Below, piece after piece: positions 48,101-55,326 of a stretch of 64,000 nucleotides of DNA. The stretch is from NCBI GenBank assembly GCA_023053575.1, contig JAKZAP010000010.1, positions 10,935,225 through 10,999,224 on the forward strand, given 5' to 3'. Numbering within the stretch: position 1 is the stretch's first letter; each line of letters opens with the position of its first letter. The notes beneath the pieces are model-generated. The model saw only the letters and a list, made by a program, of their open reading frames with translations, had not been told where the DNA came from and ran no database searches. Source of the DNA: Branchinecta lynchi (taxonomy: Eukaryota > Arthropoda > Branchiopoda > Anostraca > Branchinectidae). The translations under genes and the position numbers were made by a program.

Positions 48101-51100
48101 AAAAGCCGGACCGACCGACCAACCGACGGACAGAAATGGCGGTCTTGTCCGCTAGTGATACCAAATTCGCTTAAGCGAATGCGGGTCCGCGTTCTATGCG
48201 CACCATGCTTTATAGAACCGCAACAATGGCCCTCTTTTGAGTGAGCTCGTTTGCGATTGATTCAACGGGTCCTCCGCCTCATCATCGAAATTCACCGCCA
48301 TTACCACTCGGAAGAGTCCATAAATTGCTGGGATTCTTTCTCCTCAGAGGAAAGCACTCTCGAGGTACAATCCCTTCCCTCTCTCTTCCATTTTTGACTA
48401 GTATCACCTATTGCCATAACAGGCGGAGGATTTTTTAAGGACCTCTTCGCTGGCATTTTGAGTGTCTCTGGTCTCCATTGAGATGAAATGTGACGCTTTG
48501 TTCAGGATGTCGACAAGTTCACGGAAATCTCATGAGACTGTTTTTAAAAGGTTCTGAAGTAGAGCCTACCGATGTTTTGTTCGATGAAATGTAGGAAGTA
48601 TGTCTGGATGAAATTGCCATGGGACGTGGGAAAAACGAAGTATTTGTGAGATGGCACTTCGTCAACCCTTGGGAGTAACTTGGTGAAGCGTGGCCACACC
48701 TAATAGATTTTGCTGATTCAGTGTAGTAGCCAGGCTCGTATCCAGGAATTTCTTTCGGGGGGGGGGGGGGGGGGGAGTTTGTCCTCGGATCGGACAAAAA
48801 AGACATAGATCATAGGGGAAAGCCTATAAAAAATGATTATTTTTGTATTTTTCGGGGGGGGGGGGCTGACCCCCCCCCCCCCCCCCTCTGGATACGGCCC
48901 TGGTAGTAGCCACAGTGACACTGGCAGCAAGGTTTTGTATATGTGTATATCTGAATTGACAAACCCAAAGGCCATATACAATTCAAATAAACAACTAATA
49001 TAGAAAACTAGAAACTAAGAAACGATACTTCCAAACTCTTACGTACAAAAGTACCAAAGGAAACAGTCATTCTTGTTCACGTAGAGAATACCAAGAAGGT
49101 GCCCGCCATTCAACCACTCTAAGAACATTTCATCCCTGACATCTTGGCTACCATTGATGGTATCCAAAGAGAGGGTAAGTTGCTTCGACTTGCTCCCTAA
49201 ATAGTTGAAATGCCAATCATACACACTTACAAAATCTGAAATAAACAAGAGCTACGAGCTCATATGGCACTTGTTACGAGTAGGCGGTAAAAGAAAGTGG
49301 ATGAGAACGTTCACAAAATACACCCGCCATCCAAAAATGCGGTTCGGAAAGAGAAATAGGATATCTAGTTTCACTCAATTCTGAGCAGTTGCGGATGGTC
49401 TGCAACCCTTCTGCTTTAAGCGTTTCTTGAGTTCCCGGCCCCCCCCCCCCCCGATCCCCCACAGATATCGGACCCGACCCCCGCCCTAGCACATCGGGAA
49501 GTATGCCGAACTCGCGGGATTGCTAGAAACCCGGACCACCACCCTACTCCCCCACAGTGCCCAGATCCGGTCCGGTTATGTCAATGACGTATCTAGGACT
49601 TGTGCGTGGTCTTCCCACCAAGTTTCATCCCGATCCCTCCACTCGAAGCGTTTCTCAAGATTTCCGGTTCCCTCCTCGAGCTCCCCCCAGTGTCATCGGA
49701 TCCGGTCCGGATTTAAAGTGGGACGTCTGAGACACGAGGTCATCCTAAATATCAAACTTTCATCAAGATCTGATCACCCGTTCGCAAGTTAAAAATACCT
49801 CAATTTTTGGTTTCCCGCACCCTCCACTCCTCCCCAAATGGTCGGACCGGGAAGTTACTATTTCCTATTTAATCTGGTCGGGTCCTTGACACGCCTGCCA
49901 ATTTTCACCGTCCTAGCACATCAGGAAGTACCGAACTCGCGGGACCACTAGAAATTCGGACCCCCCCCCCCCCCCCAACTGCCCAAAGTGAGCGGATCCG
50001 TTCCGGTTATGTCAGTGACGTATCTAGGACTTGTGCTTGTTCTTCCGACCAAATTTCATCCCGATTCCTCCACTCTAAGCGTTTCTAATGATCTCCGGTT
50101 TTCGCCTCCAACTTCTCCCAGTGTCACCGGATTCGGTCTGGATTTAAAATGGACCTCTGAGACCCGACTTCCTTCCATATATCAAGTTTCACTAAGATCC
50201 GATCACCCGTTCGTAAGCTAAAAATATCTCATTTTTCCCATTTTTTCCGGATTCCCCCTCCCTCCACTCCCCTCCAGATCGTCGGATCGGGGAAACGACT
50301 ATTTCTAATTTAATCTGGTCCGGTTCCTGACATGCCTGCCAAGTTTCATCGTCCTAGTTTATCTGGAAGTGCCCGAACTAGCAAAACCGGGACCGACAGA
50401 CCGACTGACAGACAGAAATTACAATCGCAATATGGCACTTGGCCGAAGGGCAAGTGCCATAAAAACACGCAAAGAACATGAAAGTAAATGAGGCTGAAAC
50501 TTCGAGATGGGGCGCTGATAATCGAGTTGGCAAAAAATGTTACATCAGGTAATATACTCGCACTCTGAGGCAGTCCCAGACGTTTCGGCCCTCCCACTGC
50601 CCACAGAAGGAAAAAGCCCCACGCTCTTGAAGATCAATCAAATGAATATGGCTGATTTGAAGTTTGTTCCATCTCGGTGACAATGCTCCCTTCCTTAGAA
50701 AAATAGGACAGTGTGTATCAGACTTATTATCAACTGTAGTGTTAAAGCACAACTCTCACAGAAATGATCTTTTCACTATGAAATAGGTCAGAAATATCGT
50801 GTTTCGAAAATACCATTACTTTCCCTGTGAAATTGCAATTTTCTTATTAGCGCTTGTCGGCTCTATCCAGCCTTCCTGCTCTCCGACGCGGCGGAGGTTG
50901 GGTATAAGACACAAGATAGATCTGACGGTCTACCATATCTTTCAAGATGATAACAACACTTACAGGTGTCTCATATCCTTACGAGTGAAAGAATGGCCAG
51001 CGGGCGTTGAAGATGCCTGCAAAATTTGAATTATGTGATGGGCGAAACTCGGCACGGCCGGAAAAGCTCTAAAAATTCGTAGGCACAAAACAAAACAACG

Positions 51101-54100
51101 ACGAATAGTGGGAATTTTAGAAGCTTATAATTCCATAAGGGATACTATAAAAAGCAGTGTTTAAAACTACGTTTTTTTCTTTTCTTTCAGTTATGTCTTT
51201 CGCCTAAGCTGTACACGCCTGGGTCAGTGGGCCATTGGCTACGTCACTGCCGATGGGTCGATCCTTCAAACCATCCCCCAGAACAAATCACTCTGCCAAG
51301 CCTTACTTGATGGATATAAAGAAGGATTGTAAGTACCTAGATACAGCATTGGTTGCAATTTCGACCCCTTGTGAACTCAAAAACACATTGGGAATAGCTG
51401 CACAACCCAGAATAAGAGGAAATTGTACCTAGATTACATTACATATGAGCTGTCGAACAGTCGTGTTATCTCGTCGCAATGGGGCATACGACCGAAACAG
51501 TTTTTTTTGTGGAGGAAAGCTCTTATATGCTATCGTTTCTCTCCAAATTGTTGTAGTCAAAAGGAATGGGATTTGCGTACCAAATTTCAATAAATCCATC
51601 AATTGAAGCTAATTATAGTATAAGCTTGGATACAAAAACGTACTAGCTTAAAGCTAGTAGAAATCAGCATACATTAAAACGACAATAGAGACATTTTGCG
51701 AGAAATGACCTGCAATAAATTCTGGAGTAAAACTGTTTTAAAAATTGAGTTGACCAGTCGACAGGATATGTGAAAAAGTGTCAGTAGTACTTCTCTCAGA
51801 CCGACGCACGGACAATTTTAGGAATAATTTAGGACAGAGCTTAATTTATTTATTTATTTCCCTCAGAACTTACGAGTACAAAATATAATCTATAAGACAG
51901 AACTATGCCTAAACCATCTAGTCCATTCAATGATATATAAATGCTATAAAAAAAATATATTACGAGAGCCTCTTGATATGAAACGTTCTATGAAGAATTC
52001 TCAACCGTTTTTCCTCTATCCTAAAGAGGAAAAGATGCATTAATTTGAATGTTATGATTATTCTGAAGTGGTGACGAAATGTTTTTGTAGGACTTAAAAT
52101 CAAACCATTCGAAGCTGACCGCGCTGGAAAAAATATGTTTGGAGGTCTTCTCCTGTATTGTTGTTTTCTTCCTTTGCGGCCCAAGCTGTAAGGACGTCTA
52201 CCTGGTCGCTATCGAGTGATTCTGAAATATAACACGTCTGCTTGTAGCTGTATCAGGTTGTCTTTCCATTGGAAAGATTGCGCGTTATCACGCTTGCTTA
52301 TATTTTCTTCTCCGGTACCCAGTGCAATGTACCACGTTAGTTTCCAGGCTCCAATGTCTTCCGTAGCTACGTGCGTCAAACATTCCTATCCGCAAACCAC
52401 AACTTATCGCCTCAACAGGAAATTTAAAGGTCATTTGAATTAAGGATGTGGGGAAGAGATACCAGGCTTGTTTTCTACATCTAGAATGTTGTCCAATTAG
52501 CAGATCCGGAATTGTACTAATTATTTGGCTATAATAATTATTGACATGATAGTGTGTGACACCGAGCACAGTGTGGATTTGTTTGTAAATGACATCAGGT
52601 CTATGTTGGTTCGGAGCCCTGTCGCTGCTCGATGTTAGTTTAAACTTTACAACATTATGAGAACTTGAAGAAGCTGATGCTAAATTTCATTACATATAAA
52701 CCATGGACTTGAATGTGCGACGTAGTTGCTGCAGAAATTTTCTATCTACCGTGCTCTTGAGCCTGGTAGGTCGTGTTTTCTGCCGAAATCCATGCGGGAA
52801 ATGAAGTTTCAATAATAAAAAAAATTAAGGGGACCTGCAAATCATTAATAATCTGACATTTCATTAAAAGGAACACGTGGCGATAGGGTTAGCTTTGTGT
52901 GTGTTTTCTTGATGAACCCAATACATAATCTAGAAGGTACTTGAAAATTACTCATTATTTAGAATTCTGTTAAAAGTAGCGAATTTATGAGTTCGGACTG
53001 TTCAACAGAACTTGGTTGATGTGGTCCACCACTTTCAGCAAAGACGTAGTAGATTCGAGGTATCCTATAGTACCAGTTTGAATTTTTTGCCGCGTCTCAA
53101 TTGTGTGCAGTTTTCGCTGAAACCGCGTATAACCACTTGTTCTCTACCACTAGTAGGGACGGACAAGCTACGTGAACCAGGTAGAATTTCTGTTTAGACT
53201 AATTTCCTTGCAGTTACTTGTACCCGGACGGGCGTCCGGTGAATCCTGACCTATCTGGTGCCGTGGCAACAACACCGGAAGACCACGTGCGTGTCACAAA
53301 AGAGCAATACGAACTCTACTGCGAGATTGGCTCGACGTTTCAGCTCTGCAAGATCTGCGCGGAGAATGACAAAGATATTCGAATTGAGCCGTGTGGACAT
53401 TTGCTCTGTACCCCTTGCCTAACTGCATGGCAGGTAAGTCAGCTTTCCTCCGACCGTAAGGTCTAGTAGGCGCTGGGAACGGTGCCCTCGCTCCACTCCC
53501 GGATACTGCGAAAGTTCCCAACGAAGCGTGTTGCTTCCTCCTCCGAATTTGCGTGACGGAATTCGCTACACTGTTAGAGATTTTGATAACATGTTACACA
53601 GGCTTGCGCATTCTTGCGTTAAATGCTATGACGATGTTGAGAATATTTGTGTTAGCACCCTTTCAAGTGTGATGTTCTGCGAATCGTGAAGAGATAACAC
53701 TTAAAATGGCCGCAATAGAAATACCATAAGTACCCCTCCTACAATGCCACGGCGCTTCCCCACGTTCTGTACCTTTCCCCTTTCTGGACCATCTTCACTA
53801 ACGAAAATCTTCGTCAAAATTGTTCGTTTCTTTCGGTTTTCCAAATATTTGCTACCCCCCCCCCCCCCTGGACAAGGAACAGCCATCTCATTGAAAAGTT
53901 CTGTATCCGTCTACGGTCTTCCTGAGACCCATCAACAGAATGAAGCAAAATTGGAGTCACCCATGGAGCTCCATGGTGTTTCGGTTTAGTGACTTTTAAT
54001 TATTTTGGTTACTGTTGATGTGTTTGTTTCTTTCTTTTTTCACTTTTTACCATACTCTGATTTTACAAAGACGGGTTATAAATAAAACTCAGTTCTTGTA

Positions 54101-55326
54101 CGTCAGTGGGGCTAGGTTTAATGTTGGCTATTCGTTTGAGCTCTGCGAGCGAATAAAAAAAACTGAAAGTGTGAAAGCATTTATCAGCTCGAGCTAAGAA
54201 GTAGTTCACGCAGGATATTGCTGAGGACACGGACGTTTCGAGATCCAAGTTGAAGTTTTCAACCACTTTTTCAACCACTTCGCGTAAACCTTAATAATAA
54301 TAATATAGTAATAACAATATAACTGCATCAAAAGGCTTTCGCCTCTATTTTCTCTATACACTAAATTGAATTTCAGCTAGGTGGCGATTCACACCTTATT
54401 TGAATCGATTGATATTTTCGGCATTTACGACACTTTCTGGTAGATTAATGTCCCACTATCCGGTTCCTGAAGCTCCATTTTCCAATGTCTTTTCGGAATT
54501 TTTCACCGCTGATTTTCAAGCAGTGTGCTCTAAGACCGTTGTGATTGAAAGTGAGGACGTCATCGGGCTTTATGACAAATTTACTTAAGTACATACAAGC
54601 ACTGTAGAGAATATGAATTCCGAGTGGCAACAGTAATACTGCATGCTACTTTTTCGTACAACTCCATAGACTGTAAAAAAAAATCTTGCAATATTTGCTG
54701 CTGGGATTAATCTTGTCTCTAATTCGGTTTAATCTTATCTCAGTAGAGATAAGATTAGTCCCAGTAGTAAATACTGCAGTTAACTTAATCCTTATTCGGA
54801 GAAACTTTTTACAGTGTAGGCTAATTCTCGAAAAATTTTCATCGGGCTAGGTGGCCCTCAGTTCATTCAATAGTTGCGTTTTTGATCGAAGTTTTGTTCG
54901 CCGTTCGCTTAGCCGGTTGCTTAATTTCAGTTTTCGAAGGCCGTCGAAGTTCACCGTTTGCTCAATTAGTGTTTTTATGACTCCGGCGAGCCTTGCCCGG
55001 TTGTCGTTTCTTCGACGATTCAAGCAAACTTTGAACTAGCCAGCTCACGAAGTTCGACGGTCAGAGTTTGAAGGACGAAGGAGCTGTGGCCGGCGACGAA
55101 AAACGGTAAATAAACAAAGACCTTTGAGGTTGAAGGTAACTTCAAACTTCGATCAAAAACGCAACTAATGAATAAATACAAATCGGCTGATCTCAGTCTT
55201 TCGAGCTAAATTTTGTTTTCCCTCTAGGAGTCGGAGGGACAAGGCTGCCCATACTGCCGAGCCGAGATAAAGGGAACTGGTCCGATCGTCGTGGACCCCT
55301 TCCTAAATGAGGATACAAGTGATTAA
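30016..55326 (+). CDS. CBL: Cbl E3 ubiquitin-protein ligase, short form (eight exons)
   Basis: Exons 30016-30180, 31200-31337, 33062-33318, 35684-35830, 38640-38771, 51191-51328, 53214-53433 and 55228-55326 splice in frame to 431 codons plus TAA. In order they encode the four-helix bundle, EF-hand and SH2-like fold of the tyrosine-kinase-binding domain, the linker helix and the RING finger. Visible key features are FRLSCTR (the SH2 arginine), the linker tyrosines in EQYELYCE, and all RING ligands: CKIC, CGH, CTPC, CPYC. Cbl binds phosphorylated receptor tyrosine kinases and recruits E2 enzymes to ubiquitinate them. The protein ends 14 residues after the DPF motif, without a proline-rich tail or UBA domain, like the short Drosophila isoform. 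A longer isoform spliced past 55326 cannot be excluded. The intron 38772-51190 is over 12 kb. Confidence 0.96.
31200..31337 (+). CDS. CBL: Cbl exon 2 (four-helix bundle)
   Basis: Reads [20 protein letters not shown], then [19 protein letters not shown]. Exact family strings are [10 protein letters not shown] and LPDTYQHL. Acceptor TTGATTTAG, donor GTAAGG at 31338, phase 0. Confidence 0.97.
31391..31497 (+). repeat. Family B 3'-end remnant
   Basis: TCTGACGAAGACGAGATC, then TTTTCGGGATCCCATTGAAA and CCTTTGGTCTTG, followed by TT. It lies 53 bases after Cbl exon 2, and a K-type MITE fragment directly adjoins it. Confidence 0.55.
31502..31620 (-). repeat. Family K MITE fragment
   Basis: Inverted relative of 13701-13946: minus strand AGTCGTTACTAACCAAAACG, T and G runs, ATATTTACCGACTGACTGGT, AACGACTGTTTTACG. 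One end is missing. It adjoins the family B remnant. Confidence 0.5.
32180..32440 (-). repeat. Family L dispersed repeat, copy 2
   Basis: The minus strand reads GCTTATGCGCCGGCTGTTTT, TGCGACTTCTGCTAAAACCC, GAGTGGAAAGTGATCTCGGC. It is in Cbl intron 2, and neither strand encodes a known protein. Confidence 0.55.
33062..33318 (+). CDS. CBL: Cbl exon 3 (four-helix bundle to EF-hand)
   Basis: Reads [49 protein letters not shown], then [20 protein letters not shown]. The run [15 protein letters not shown] is the most conserved part of the domain. Acceptor TTTTTTTCAG, donor GTAAGA at 33319, phase 2. Confidence 0.97.
33397..33747 (+). mobile_element. Family C MITE in Cbl intron 3
   Basis: 351 bases from TAGTTTTGTTTTTGCAGATA to GGGTATCTGCAAAAACGCAG, CTA. 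It contains ATACCATGGTCTCTGTTACC, CGAAGTCATCCCGACAG and ACCACGATAACTGC. It starts 79 bases after exon 3. Confidence 0.7.
33765..34400 (+). repeat. Family J dispersed repeat, copy 1
   Basis: Shares TTAGCGCTTGTCGACTCTTT, CTCCGACGCGGCGG, AGATAGATCTGATGGTCTAC, CTCATATCCTTATGTGTGAG and AAAAATTCGTAGACACAAAA with 50745-51165. It follows a family C MITE in Cbl intron 3. No TIR or coding sequence recognised. Confidence 0.6.
34381..34500 (+). mobile_element. LINE-like 3' tail with ATC repeat
   Basis: GGTTGAAAATAAAGTCATCA, TCATCA is a typical LINE 3' terminus. The boundary with repeat J upstream is unclear. Confidence 0.4.
34534..34825. mobile_element. Family E TIR element, copy 2
   Basis: Same family: GAGCGTGCTCTACTCTTCTA to GTACGGTGGAACACGCTG, with TTGCTTACCACGCTCGGGAG inside. 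The flanks no longer match, so it is older. It lies in Cbl intron 3. Confidence 0.65.
34929..35223. mobile_element. G-run hAT-like MITE with 8-bp target duplication
   Basis: 295 bases from CAAGGCCGTATCCAGG, G16 to A22, TCCTGGATACGGGCCTG, flanked by CATTGTTG (34921-34928, 35224-35231). Inside lies a partial family D end followed by flanking sequence shared with 35614-35660. In Cbl intron 3. Confidence 0.75.
35443..35614. mobile_element. Family D inverted-repeat MITE, copy 2
   Basis: Same hairpin as copy 1 (GTATTTGCTACTCGGATTAT and its mirror, TACTGCAGTTAACTTTGATC). It ends about 70 bases before Cbl exon 4. The bases just after it, up to 35660, recur next to a partial D end inside the element at 34929. 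Confidence 0.7.
35684..35830 (+). CDS. CBL: Cbl exon 4 (EF-hand)
   Basis: Reads [20 protein letters not shown], then [20 protein letters not shown] and VFTR. The EF-hand loop [12 protein letters not shown] keeps its acidic ligands; an asparagine usual at the fifth position is aspartate here. Donor GTAAGA at 35831, phase 2. An inverted-repeat MITE ends about 70 bases upstream. Confidence 0.97.
35940..36330 (+). repeat. Degenerate tandem repeat in Cbl intron 4
   Basis: Three loose units of about 120 bases share AGNGTTTTNTTGCGAAAGAA, AATGNGACGTAGAAAT and TTCTG..TGCCTAAAG. The rest of this intron (36331-38201) holds an AT-rich stretch and a LINE tail, but no gene. Confidence 0.4.
37310..37480 (+). 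mobile_element. LINE-like 3' tail with TAC repeat
   Basis: Ends TTGTTGTAAATAAATACTAC, (TAC)n at 37455-37476. The upstream 140 bases are T-rich 3' UTR-like sequence. No coding part remains. Confidence 0.45.
38202..38372. mobile_element. Family D inverted-repeat MITE, copy 1
   Basis: 171 bases, almost one hairpin: TA, CTGTAAAAAGTTTGTCCGTA, TAAAGATTAAAGTTAACTGC, AGTATTTGCT, mirrored to CGGAGAAACTTTTTACAG, TG, TA. Loop around TTATCTCTACGCAGATAAG. TA flanks suggest a mariner-type origin. Confidence 0.75.
38640..38771 (+). CDS. CBL: Cbl exon 5 (SH2-like fold, first part)
   Basis: Reads [20 protein letters not shown], then [18 protein letters not shown] and NKPG. Acceptor ATTCTAATAG, donor GTAGGG at 38772, phase 2. 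A hAT-like element begins 59 bases downstream. Confidence 0.97.
38831..39589. mobile_element. 759-bp hAT element remnant in Cbl intron 5
   Basis: TIRs CAGTGGTTCCCAACCTTTTC and GTTTGGGAACCACTG lie within a perfect 8-bp duplication, CTCTAGAC (38823-38830, 39590-39597). GCGTACCCC motifs occur inside both ends. The minus strand near 39005-39115 reads [17 protein letters not shown], resembling the C-terminal end of BED-type hAT transposases. The rest of the transposase is missing, so it is a deletion derivative. Confidence 0.88.
40522..40665. mobile_element. Family E TIR element, copy 3 (internal deletion)
   Basis: 144 bases: GAGCGTGTTCCACTGTACTT to GAAGGTGGAACACGCTC, flanked by ATA on both sides. 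It keeps ATGACGTCACGAATTCTGGC and CCGTCAAGGCTGGAA but has lost the middle. The second apparent 3-bp duplication supports the family. Confidence 0.7.
40857..42164 (+). mobile_element. Family B element carrying a LINE-derived insert
   Basis: The 5' end is degenerate (TTCGGGATACCTGTGATTTC, then GTCCGTCTGTCCGTCTC). Six or so units with GGGGTAAGAAGACATGCTGA and CCGGAATCCGG follow. A TTA-tailed LINE fragment (41625-41945) splits the last units. The 3' end TTTTTGGGATCCCATCAAAA, CCTTTGGTCTTG is intact. Confidence 0.65.
41625..41945 (-). mobile_element. LINE ORF1-derived fragment with CCHC knuckle
   Basis: The minus strand reads [20 protein letters not shown], then IEFTKSTNY and stop: a gag-like knuckle of the Jockey/BEL NCG.HPA type. 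An A-rich stretch and a (TAA)n tail follow. It splits the family B copy at 40857-42164. Confidence 0.65.
42323..43075 (-). pseudogene. Degenerate retroelement gag-protease fragment
   Basis: On the minus strand a gag-like piece (43066-42875: [20 protein letters not shown]) is followed by a broken knuckle near 42755 ([15 protein letters not shown], second cysteine changed to arginine). A retropepsin-like segment follows near 42480 ([19 protein letters not shown]). Stops and frame changes separate the pieces, so it is an old remnant, unrelated in detail to the Gmr1-like element. Confidence 0.65.
43890..44195 (+). mobile_element. LINE 3'-end fragment with zinc-binding motif and CCTAA tail
   Basis: From 43896 the plus strand reads [18 protein letters not shown], then [14 protein letters not shown]: the C..C...ET..H....C motif that ends many LINE reverse transcriptases. 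It stops at TGA near 44034, and a frame-shifted tail follows. CCTAACCTAACCTAACC at about 44175-44195 may be the element's terminal microsatellite. Confidence 0.6.
45028..45880 (-). mobile_element. Family B element, minus strand, 5'-truncated
   Basis: It begins with CAAGACCAAAGGTTTCGATG, GGATCCCCAAAAA (inverted 3' end) and continues with inverted units (TCAGCATGTCTTTTTACC, GGCCGGATTCCGGGC). It fades near 45880, without the GGGATCCC palindrome of the 5' end. Confidence 0.6.
45914..46798 (-). mobile_element. Family B element, minus strand
   Basis: It begins with AAGACCAAAGGTTTAGATGG, GATCC and ends with ATAGGTATCCCTCCACTTAC, GTTTTGGGATCCCAAAAAC, the inverted 5' palindrome. It lies head to tail with another B copy on its left and a family A copy 33 bases to its right. 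Confidence 0.65.
46831..48145 (-). mobile_element. Family A element, minus strand
   Basis: It starts (3' end) with CAAGAGCTACGAGCTCATAC and contains inverted copies of the A units (CCAAGTTTCATCGTCCTAGC, CCGGATCCG and C runs). Near 48115 it has the inverted GTCGGTCGG stretch. The 5' hairpin is degenerate (AAATGGCGGTCTTGTCC), so this end is approximate. It directly follows a family B element. Confidence 0.65.
48731..48902. mobile_element. G-run hAT-like MITE, second copy, 8-bp target duplication
   Basis: 172 bases from CAGGCTCGTATCCAGG to TCTGGATACGGCCCTG, flanked by GTAGTAGC (48723-48730, 48903-48910). It contains two long G runs and one long C run. Same family as 34929-35223. In the 12.4-kb Cbl intron. 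Confidence 0.8.
49246..50460 (-). mobile_element. Family A element A3, minus strand, both ends intact
   Basis: It starts with CAAGAGCTACGAGCTCATAT (inverted 3' hairpin) and ends with ATGGCACTTGGCC, loop, GGGCAAGTGCCAT (inverted 5' hairpin) followed by A5. Total 1215 bases, with two to three tandem units containing CATCGTCCTAGC-type strings. The flanks (AATAAACAAG and CCATAAAAAC) show no long target duplication. Confidence 0.7.
50745..51165 (+). repeat. Family J dispersed repeat, copy 2
   Basis: Counterpart of copy 1, with TTAGCGCTTGTCGGCTCTAT, TCTGACGGTCTACCATATCT and TTTTAGAAGCTTATAATTCC. It ends about 25 bases before Cbl exon 6. Confidence 0.6.
51191..51328 (+). CDS. CBL: Cbl exon 6 (SH2-like fold, second part)
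   Basis: Reads [20 protein letters not shown], then [27 protein letters not shown] carries the arginine that pairs with phosphotyrosine. The codon split across the 12.4-kb intron restores serine in PGSYVF. Acceptor TTTCTTTCAG, donor GTAAGT at 51329, phase 2. Confidence 0.97.
51329..53213. other. Cbl intron 6, no gene recognised
   Basis: No copy of the described repeat families and no exon can be supported. The longer open frames (51960-52184, 52288-52569, minus strand) have no recognisable motif. Confidence 0.5.
53214..53433 (+). CDS. CBL: Cbl exon 7 (linker helix and first half of RING)
   Basis: Reads [38 protein letters not shown], then [17 protein letters not shown]. It contains the two regulatory linker tyrosines and RING ligands one to six. 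Acceptor CCTTGCAG, donor GTAAGT at 53434, phase 0. Confidence 0.97.
54667..54818. mobile_element. Family D inverted-repeat MITE, copy 3
   Basis: Diverged hairpin from TA, GACTGTAAAAA to GAGAAACTTTTTACAGTG, TA, with CAGTAGAGATAAGATTAGTC in the loop. It lies in the last Cbl intron, 53 bases before M3. Confidence 0.65.
54871..55167. mobile_element. MITE M3 with GTTGCGTTTTTG end and TA flanks
   Basis: 297 bases. The left end is TA, GTTGCGTTTTTGATCGAAGT; the right end is AACTTCGATCAAAAACGCAA, C, TA. The TIR is about 24 bases with few mismatches. It lies 60 bases before the last Cbl exon. Confidence 0.75.
55228..55326 (+). CDS. CBL: Cbl terminal exon (end of RING, stop)
   Basis: Reads [20 protein letters not shown], then [12 protein letters not shown] and TAA at 55324. 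CPYC supplies the last zinc ligands. No proline-rich or UBA coding sequence follows in this exon. The acceptor (CCCTCTAG) lies 60 bases after MITE M3. Confidence 0.95.
   Translation, partial: ESEGQGCPYCRAEIKGTGPIVVDPFLNEDTSD

Larger units (their letters stand above)
42165..50460. other. Middle of the 12.4-kb Cbl intron: transposon graveyard
   Basis: Between B4 and A3 lie a gag-protease remnant, a LINE fragment, two inverted B copies, an inverted A copy, a G-run MITE and about 2 kb of unassigned sequence (43076-43889, 44196-45027). Host coding sequence is absent. The B and A copies at 45028-48145 all point the same way, opposite to the B copy at 40857. Confidence 0.6.
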
